Positions 30,840-34,971 of a stretch of DNA of 34,971 nucleotides are shown piece after piece. This DNA is from Photobacterium sp. GB-56 (GTDB lineage Bacteria > Pseudomonadota > Gammaproteobacteria > Enterobacterales > Vibrionaceae), in assembly GCF_003026105.1 (NCBI RefSeq), contig NZ_PYNW01000024.1:1-34971 (forward strand), written 5' to 3'. The first letter of the stretch is position 1, and each line of letters opens with the position of its first letter. A program made the position numbers and the translations under genes. The notes under the pieces were generated by a model. It was not told the origin of the DNA and made no database searches. It worked only from the letters and a program-made list of their open reading frames with translations.

Positions 30840-31295
30840 TTAAATAATAGGTTTATTGCCTTGGCATTTTTCACAAATACCATGGCTTTCAACAACATGA
30901 TGATTAATCTTAAAACCAAGTTTTTCTGATTTTTGACGAAGCAGTTTGGCTAACTCATCATCATGGCACTCTTCAACACTGCCACATTCATCACAAATCA
31001 ATAACTGCGAACAGTGATCGGCATGTCCTAGTACACAGCAAGCAATATAGCTATTTGTGGACTCCACTTTGTGAACAAAACCTTGTGCTAAGAGAAAATC
31101 TAAAGCTCGGTAAATCGTTGGCGGCTTTGCTTGCGGTTCTGAAATTTTGAGTTGATCTAATAACTCATAAGCGCTGATTGAGCTATGGTGCTCAATAATC
31201 AACGCCAACACTTTTAAGCGCTGTGGCGTAAGTCGAACGCCTCGCTCTTCACAGAGTCGCTGCGCCTTTGTTAATAATTGGGCTTGATCCGCCAT
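30840..31295 (-). CDS. zur: Zinc uptake regulator Zur
   Basis: Zur is a Fur-family repressor of zinc import genes when zinc is replete. The N-terminal winged helix includes RLTPQRLKVLALI and PPTIYRALDFLLAQGFVHKVES. C101/C104 and C141/C144 form the structural zinc site, and C86/C87 with nearby histidines fit the regulatory site. The C87-rich hinge, and the lack of the HHDH run of Fur, favour Zur over Fur. Length of 151 residues is usual. I saw no clear Zur box in its own upstream region. Confidence 0.93.
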   Translation of the reverse strand: MADQAQLLTKAQRLCEERGVRLTPQRLKVLALIIEHHSSISAYELLDQLKISEPQAKPPTIYRALDFLLAQGFVHKVESTNSYIACCVLGHADHCSQLLICDECGSVEECHDDELAKLLRQKSEKLGFKINHHVVESHGICEKCQGNKPII

Positions 31296-31689
31296 AAAAC
31301 CTCAAAAAACTACAATAACCGTTTTATTTTATCACAGCCTATTTGAAACATATCGTAACTTAGCAATTAAGCTGCAATAAGCTGTAGTGTTTCGTGTAGA
31401 GGATCACGTAATAAGAAAAATAAGAATAAGTGAGCACTGATTTTTTCATTGATGCTTGCGGTGACTCGAAATATTCCTTTTAGGTGTTAATCATCGTTTA
31501 TACGCTTCAAGGAATAGTGGGGTTAAGCCATAAGGTGGAGGGCTGATTAGATTTCCTCTTCTATAGTTACTTGTTGGTAATAATCTTTTGTTATTTTGCT
31601 GTATTGTTGTTTTTGGTGTAACTATTGATAATACACCCATCGAAACGCACAGGCGTTTATAAACATAAAGACACAAGGTTTTATTACTC
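31296..31689. other. Intergenic region upstream of zur and the small secreted protein
   Basis: This 394-bp region has no convincing ORF. It should hold the zur promoter (minus) at its left end. At the right a candidate promoter drives the small secreted protein: TTGTTG (31604-31609), 17 bp, GATAAT (31627-31632). After it comes CCCATCGAAACGC (31636-31648), shared with the leader of the 25-codon ORF downstream. Confidence 0.5.
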
Positions 31690-31932
31690 ATGAAAACAGT
31701 TATTAAAGCAACTATCGCAGCCGCTATCATCGCTATGTCTTATAACGCTTCAGCTAAAGATGGTGCGTTTACAGGTAATGTTCAATTTCAAAAAGCAGCC
31801 GTTAGCAACATAAATGTCGCACATTACCAAAAACAAGGTACCGCAGAGCGTTCACACTCAGGTGTGGTATTTACACAATCAGCATCACAACTCACATTTA
31901 CTGGAAAGTTACTGTCTGCAGCTGATAAATAA
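31690..31932 (+). CDS. Small secreted protein of unknown function
   Basis: This 80-residue ORF starts MKTVIKATIAAAIIAMSYNA, a good signal peptide with likely cleavage after ASA (20-22). The mature part of about 58 residues is polar, Ser/Thr/Gln-rich, without cysteines, and has no motif I recognise. AAGG (31675-31678) is 11 nt upstream, a little far. The promoter at 31604-31632 supports expression. It could be a periplasmic or secreted factor; no function is proposed. Confidence 0.7.
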   Translation: MKTVIKATIAAAIIAMSYNASAKDGAFTGNVQFQKAAVSNINVAHYQKQGTAERSHSGVVFTQSASQLTFTGKLLSAADK

Positions 31933-32322
31933 GCCGCAGATATCGGCAAGCGATACCTCATTTTAATTATTACGTTTACGTAATAGTGGTTAACTTTTCA
32001 TTTTATTGTTTATTTCCAGTAAGTGAGATGTTGTTAGCATTAACACTAAGAATCACCATAAAAATTTGGTGCTGGTAACATTCACCTTCCACAAAAAGAA
32101 CAATTAATGAGGATTTATTCGAATTTAATGAATGGTTATTGGTGGGGTTGATATGTAATATTTGCATTAGTAAAACTAATGCAAAGAAGCATTATTTCTC
32201 ACTTTTAAAAGCCGATTAAACTCCTATAATGCCCCCCATCGAAACGCGACCAATGCCTTATAAATACTGTGTTTAGGCAAGGTTGTACATTATATAAAAC
32301 TTGCTTTATTAAGGAATTCACA
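31933..32322. other. Intergenic region with a hairpin, an operator-like palindrome and a promoter
   Basis: No ORF is credible in this 390 bp. TATTACG (31968-31974) pairs with CGTAATA (31979-31985) just after the secreted protein. A perfect inverted repeat is centred at 32173. A strong -10 TATAAT is at 32225-32230, followed by a C-rich run and the shared leader motif CCCATCGAAACGC (32235-32247). The -35 is poor (TTTTAA at about 32203). Confidence 0.6.
32161..32185. repeat. Perfect inverted repeat, operator-like
   Basis: TTTGCATTAGT (32161-32171) and ACTAATGCAAA (32175-32185) are exact reverse complements with AAA between. The centre is about 55 bp upstream of the -10 TATAAT at 32225. No T-run follows on either strand, so a dimeric regulator site is more likely than a terminator. 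Confidence 0.8.
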
Positions 32323-32400
32323 ATGTCACGTATCATTAACAAAATTGTTGGCTTATACACTCCAGTTTTCGCTTCTATGTACAAAGCGCAAATCAAATAA
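32323..32400 (+). CDS. Putative 25-residue micropeptide
   Basis: ATG at 32323 opens a 25-codon ORF ending TAA at 32400. An AAGGA site lies at 32311-32315, 7 nt before the start. The peptide begins MSRIINKIVGLYTPVFASMY and ends KAQIK; it is basic with a hydrophobic middle and could be an amphipathic or membrane-associated helix. A consensus -10 lies 93 nt upstream, and a strong terminator 18 nt downstream, so this is a self-contained transcription unit. It could instead be a small RNA whose ORF is incidental. I know of no homologue. Confidence 0.6.
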   Translation: MSRIINKIVGLYTPVFASMYKAQIK

Positions 32401-32418
32401 GTGTTTAAAGAATTTAAA

Positions 32419-32451
32419 AAAGGGCGTTGAAGGTAACTTCAACGCCCTTTT
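32419..32451 (+). terminator. Terminator of the 25-codon ORF
   Basis: AAAGGGCGTTGAAG (32419-32432) pairs perfectly with CTTCAACGCCCTTT (32437-32450) around a GTAA tetraloop. The T-tract is only four bases, but the 14-bp stem is very stable. Confidence 0.9.
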
Positions 32452-32808
32452 GCTATTTGGTAAAGAGATAACTCAAAAACGCAGCGAAGAATGATCCAAG
32501 AGTGATATTCTCTAAGTCATAATCCTGATTTTATGATATTTCGTTAATTGTTATATTGATGACTTCAAATTATTACTTAAATATAACCCTGTATTTATGA
32601 CTTCATAAATACGGGTGGTCTATTGTAAGTGCGTGAGATTCGGGCTTGTTTAACGAGATCCCCTGCCTACCCAGTGTAGCCCGCTTGGTGCTAAAAAATA
32701 GTGTCTATCCTTTGGCCTGTCCGTATTTGGTTATAGGCTTTATTTTCTTATTTCTATAGCGGCCTACGTGGGCTGGTCGTTGCGGTAAAGCAAGATCAAA
32801 AGCAATAA
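32452..32808. other. Non-coding segment with hairpins, unassigned
   Basis: No ORF is credible. A strong hairpin is made by GTATTTATG (32591-32599) and CATAAATAC (32604-32612) with an ACTT loop, extended by ACCC/GGGT across one bulged base (32586-32616). CGGGCT (32641-32646) and AGCCCG (32678-32683) form another. The part from 32641 to 32790 is richer in G and C than its flanks. It could be an unrecognised small RNA or remnant of an insertion; I cannot tell. Confidence 0.45.
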
Positions 32809-32832
32809 AAAAGCCTGTTGGCGCAGGCTTTT
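32809..32832. terminator. Terminator of the XRE gene
   Basis: AAAAGCCTG (32809-32817) pairs with CAGGCTTTT (32824-32832) around a 6-nt loop. On the minus strand it is followed by a T-run, as needed by the XRE gene ending at 32840. It could also end a plus-strand transcript. Confidence 0.88.
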
Positions 32833-32839
32833 ATCGTTT

Positions 32840-33145
32840 TTAATGAGGCATCGCGTCAGCAATGTTTGGGGCTTTTTTCACATACCGTTGTTGGAGTTCT
32901 TCAAATAATTCCATGGTATCAAAACTGTCTAACGAGGGACGTTCGCCAGTAAAATACGCGACACTTTTATTAAACAGTGCCGATATTGCAATGAGTGTAT
33001 CTAATCGTGGTAGTGTTTTTCCGTACTCTAAATCTAAGTAGGTTTGCCTTGCAATTTTCAAGTGTTTAGCGGCATCGACTTGCGTCATGCCATGCTCTTC
33101 ACGGACTTGCTTTAGCAAAAAGTGAAATGCGTTAGGGGTGCTCAT
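32840..33145 (-). CDS. XRE-family transcriptional regulator
   Basis: This 101-residue protein has a Cro/C1-type helix-turn-helix at about residues 10-63: LLKQVREEHGMTQVDAAKHLKIARQTYLDLEYGKTLP. The C-terminal 38 residues show no known domain. A candidate promoter on the minus strand is TTTTCA (33208-33213) and TACAAT (33186-33191) with 16 bp between. It faces away from a second promoter with a palindrome, suggesting that it regulates the divergent transcript. Similar single-domain regulators occur in mobile elements and toxin-antitoxin pairs. Confidence 0.85.
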   Translation of the reverse strand: MSTPNAFHFLLKQVREEHGMTQVDAAKHLKIARQTYLDLEYGKTLPRLDTLIAISALFNKSVAYFTGERPSLDSFDTMELFEELQQRYVKKAPNIADAMPH

Positions 33146-33283
33146 TATTTTAGTTCTTCTATGTTTTTGTACGTCGGACCAAGGAATTGTATCGCTAAAC
33201 AGGAAGTTGAAAAGTAGGGAAAAGTGATTTTTCGTTATAAATGGTGAGGGGACGATATAAAATTATTGATTGCAATATTTCTC

Positions 33284-33311
33284 TTGACCTAAGGTCATAA
33301 ACCACTATGAT
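33284..33311 (+). promoter_or_regulatory. Plus-strand promoter with operator palindrome
   Basis: TTGACC (33284-33289) and TATGAT (33306-33311) with a 16-bp spacer make a good sigma-70 promoter. TGACCTAAGGTCA (33285-33297) is a perfect palindrome overlapping the -35, a natural repressor site, perhaps for the adjacent XRE protein. Confidence 0.65.
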
Positions 33312-33364
33312 AAAAATCAAGCGGTTATCCGTGAAGTGTCAGGTAAGGTTATTTAATTTATTTA

Positions 33365-33500
33365 AAACCACATGTATCTAATACAAAAAACCACATGTAT
33401 CTAATACAAAAAACCACATGTATCTAATACAAAAAACCACATATATTTCTAATATTAAAACTAATATATCTAATACTAAAAACACAGATCTAAAACTAAA
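33365..33500. repeat. Tandem repeat array, 23-bp unit
   Basis: Three identical 23-bp units occupy 33365-33387, 33388-33410 and 33411-33433. Each has the core CCACATGTATCTAATAC, which includes the short inverted repeat GTAT-CTA-ATAC. Degenerate units of 26, 21 and 20 bp follow to 33500, retaining CTAATAT/CTAATAC at 33449, 33461 and 33470. All frames hold stops, so it is non-coding. There are no spacers, so it is not a CRISPR array. Confidence 0.92.
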
Positions 33501-33566
33501 AACTACATAATAAAAACGCCTGTAAACCTGATAGTTATTCTCTTATCTTATTGTAAGGTATTAGTT

Positions 33567-33662
33567 ATGAGTATTAGTTTTAGTATTTCAGCTGCATTTA
33601 AAGCTTGGTTTTTAAAACTGGAATTTGGCTTTAAGAAATCAGCTACAGAAACAGACAAGTAA
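33567..33662 (+). CDS. Putative 31-residue micropeptide
   Basis: ATG at 33567 opens a 31-codon ORF to TAA at 33660-33662, with TAAGG (33554-33558) 8 nt upstream. The peptide begins MSISFSISAAFKAWFLKLEF, followed by GFKKSATETDK: an amphipathic, aromatic-rich segment and a polar tail, with no signal peptidase site. A tight terminator follows 6 nt after the stop. Two GTATTAG copies (33558-33564 and 33571-33577) flank the start codon and are the reverse complement of the CTAATAC of the upstream repeats. Function unknown; the size fits small toxins or regulators. Confidence 0.6.
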   Translation: MSISFSISAAFKAWFLKLEFGFKKSATETDK

Positions 33663-33668
33663 TAGAAG

Positions 33669-33695
33669 AGCCCATAACTAAGTTATGGGCTTTTT
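33669..33695 (+). terminator. Terminator of the 31-codon ORF
   Basis: AGCCCATAA (33669-33677) pairs with TTATGGGCT (33683-33691) around CTAAG, then TTTT. It supports the view that the ORF is a discrete transcription unit. Confidence 0.9.
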
Positions 33696-33771
33696 ATTAT
33701 AACTATACCCTAAAGAAACCACTCTCCACTGCCTCTCAACCCTTACCGCTTCATTTATGAAACCATCTATA

Positions 33772-33813
33772 CTAAACTGATTTTAGAAACCAACTTAAAT
33801 TAAACCAGTTTAG
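33772..33813. promoter_or_regulatory. Inverted repeat upstream of the recombinase
   Basis: CTAAACTG (33772-33779) and CAGTTTAG (33806-33813) are exact reverse complements with a 26-bp gap, ending 8 bp before the recombinase ATG. CTAAA and TTTAG within 33772-33786 form a second, shorter pair. It may be a recombinase binding or crossover site, or an autoregulatory operator. Confidence 0.5.
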
Positions 33814-33821
33814 GGAAAACC

Positions 33822-34421
33822 ATGCTGATCCGTGCTTACCTTCGCGCCTCAACCACCGAGCAAGATGCCCAACGGGCAAAAGAGGAACTCAAAGCCTTTG
33901 GCGCCAAATTTAATAGTCGTATTGCTGGCTACTACATCGAAAACCAATCTGGCACCAAGTTAGAACGGCCAGAACTCAACAAGCTAATAGACGATAGCGA
34001 AGCCGGTGATGTGTTGCTAATTGAAAAGATGGATCGCCTTACTCGTTTACCTTGGCTTGAATGGAAAACCTTAAAAGCCCGCATCATGGAAAAAGGGTTG
34101 GTGATAGTGGTGGTAGATCAGCCAATGACGCATGCAGTGTTCAGCGCGGGTGAGCAAAACAGCATTACCTTGGCCTTAACCGAGTTCATGTTGGATTTAG
34201 GTGCAGCCATGGCCCGTGATGATTACGAAACTCGCCATAAACGCCAAGCACAAGGCATTGCGAAAGCAAAAGCGGAAGGTAAGTACCGTGGGCGCCGTGT
34301 GAATGAGTCACTGCATCAAGATATACGTGATCAGTTAAAACTTGGGCGGAGTTATTCAGAAATACAGCAGAAGTTAGGCTGTAGCAGGGCGACAATAGCG
34401 AGGGTGGTGAAAGAGGGGTAG
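33822..34421 (+). CDS. Serine recombinase (resolvase/invertase family)
   Basis: This 199-residue small serine recombinase has R8 and nucleophile S10 in RAYLRASTTEQD, R49 in KLERPEL, and D71, R72 and R75 in EKMDRLTRLP, the usual active-site set. A long helix (about 118-150, AMARDDYETRHKRQAQGIAKAKAEG) leads to a C-terminal helix-turn-helix (157-199) ending SEIQQKLGCSRATIARVVKEG. The catalytic residues look intact. It could be a resolvase or an invertase; no inverted-repeat-bounded segment or transposase is visible here. The start follows TAGGGAAAACC. Confidence 0.92.
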   Translation: MLIRAYLRASTTEQDAQRAKEELKAFGAKFNSRIAGYYIENQSGTKLERPELNKLIDDSEAGDVLLIEKMDRLTRLPWLEWKTLKARIMEKGLVIVVVDQPMTHAVFSAGEQNSITLALTEFMLDLGAAMARDDYETRHKRQAQGIAKAKAEGKYRGRRVNESLHQDIRDQLKLGRSYSEIQQKLGCSRATIARVVKEG

Positions 34422-34535
34422 TTTTAGTGTGTTGGTAGCAATGTCGGGGCGAATTGCTTTTACTGTGATTTGTTGCGTCTTTAACAAATATTAAATGCGG
34501 TATTTTAGCCACAAGTGATGCTTGAATGATGCAAA

Positions 34536-34556
34536 AACAGGGCTTAACGCCCTGTT
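34536..34556 (+). terminator. Hairpin downstream of the recombinase
   Basis: AACAGGGC (34536-34543) pairs with GCCCTGTT (34549-34556) around TTAAC. The T-run is poor, so termination may be inefficient. It separates the recombinase from the next ORF; no other gene is seen in 34422-34680. Confidence 0.6.
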
Positions 34557-34680
34557 CTTGTGTGTAATGTTCTTTTGTAGTGCGCGATAGATGTTTATTG
34601 TTAAATAGAGCCTGTTTCGGGCAAATTATTGCCCCTTGTCTTTTTGTCTTATCATTTGGGAATAGTACAAGGATAAGACG

Positions 34681-34971
34681 ATGTGGAAAGCAACCGAAGT
34701 TAGCGCAAAACCTAATGTTAAATATGCAAAGATTAAAAATACTCCTCCAGTAGAACCTCAAACAGAAGAACAAATACCAAAGCCTTTTAATACAGAAGAA
34801 CCATTACCATCGCTTATTTCGGATAATTTCAATAAGGTAAAGTCTGATAAAGTTTTCGCTAAATCGTGCTCACAACCTTTTGGCAATACCGATGCGTGCC
34901 AAAAAAAAGAATCGATTAAAAATAGTTTTAATCCTTGGGGACTATTTATAAGTTCAGCAGAGGCAATGCCT
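34681..34971 (+). CDS. Partial ORF, possible bacteriocin or polymorphic toxin N-terminus
   Basis: ATG at 34681 with an AAGGA site (34669-34673, 7 nt away) opens a frame that stays open for 97 codons to the window edge. Residues 11-45 are Pro-, Glu- and Lys-rich. VFAKSCSQPFGNTDA (58-72) resembles, from memory, a segment found near the start of S-type pyocin, colicin-like and related polymorphic toxins (FAKSC...GNTDAG). C63 and C73 are the only cysteines. The C-terminal effector domain and any immunity gene would lie outside the window. A run of eight A near 34910 is a frameshift-prone spot. The toxin call is tentative; the ORF itself is well supported. Confidence 0.6.
   Translation, partial: MWKATEVSAKPNVKYAKIKNTPPVEPQTEEQIPKPFNTEEPLPSLISDNFNKVKSDKVFAKSCSQPFGNTDACQKKESIKNSFNPWGLFISSAEAMP

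Larger units (their letters stand above)
33146..33566. other. Regulatory region between the XRE gene and the 31-codon ORF
   Basis: No ORF. From left to right it holds the XRE promoter (33186-33213), a plus-strand promoter with an overlapping palindrome (33284-33311), and then the 23-bp tandem repeats. If the plus-strand promoter is active, the repeats lie in a leader of roughly 250 nt ahead of the micro-ORF. Confidence 0.6.

Noticed and set aside
32641..32800. Integron attC site
   Set aside because: Some inverted repeats exist, but the paired RYYYAAC/GTTRRRY core sites are missing and there is no integrase.
33365..33500. CRISPR array
   Set aside because: The 23-bp units abut with no spacers and there are no cas genes.
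33365..33500. Plasmid iteron origin
   Set aside because: Iteron-like in form, but there is no replication protein and no DnaA box match close by (the TTATCCGTG at about 33325 has two mismatches).
34186..34773. Minus-strand 195-codon ORF at the right end
   Set aside because: It overlaps the recombinase 3' end, a hairpin and the start of the toxin-like ORF, has a poor, Cys/Phe/His-rich composition, and no ribosome site.

Overview
The window is a stretch of gammaproteobacterial chromosome, almost certainly from the Vibrionaceae and most likely Photobacterium. Evidence: a Sel1-repeat MotX sits directly after purA, as in Vibrio cholerae; the queG-nnr-tsaE-amiB-mutL-miaA-hfq-hflX-hflK-hflC-yjeT-purA block matches the enterobacterial order; and base composition is moderately AT-rich. 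Genus and species cannot be fixed from this sequence alone.

Layout. 1-256: two near-identical 128-bp units, each with a tRNA-Gly(GCC). 257-996: a non-coding region rich in DnaA-box sequences. It lies between tRNA-Gly and queG, the place where Escherichia coli carries datA. 997-13309: queG on the minus strand, then a tightly packed plus-strand run: nnr, tsaE, amiB, mutL, miaA, hfq, hflX, hflK, hflC and yjeT. 13431-15559: purA, and motX behind a clear sigma-28 type promoter. 15636-17377: divergent hmp and nsrR sharing two NsrR-type operators. 17517-22539: rnr-rlmB, then rpsF-priB-rpsR-rplI with a candidate S6:S18 leader. 22635-31295: a DUF481 outer-membrane protein, dnaB, alr, a surface-antigen-type barrel, yjbQ, pgi, a cold-shock protein, a CheX-like protein and zur.

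31296-34971 is sparser and more AT-rich. It holds a small secreted protein, two very short ORFs (25 and 31 codons) that each have a ribosome-binding site and an intrinsic terminator, an XRE regulator, a 23-bp tandem repeat array, a small serine recombinase, and the start of an ORF that runs off the window and may be the N-terminus of a bacteriocin-like toxin. This looks like the transition from core genome to an accessory segment.

Functionally the core genes cover tRNA modification and repair (QueG, TsaE, MiaA), metabolite repair (Nnr), cell separation (AmiB), mismatch repair (MutL), RNA regulation and decay (Hfq, RNase R), membrane protease control (HflK/HflC), purine synthesis, Na+-driven flagellar rotation (MotX), nitric oxide detoxification (Hmp/NsrR), ribosome assembly and replication (PriB, DnaB). 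The points most worth a second look are the datA-like DnaA-box cluster, the micro-ORF cassettes with shared or repeated leaders, and the truncated toxin-like ORF at the right edge.
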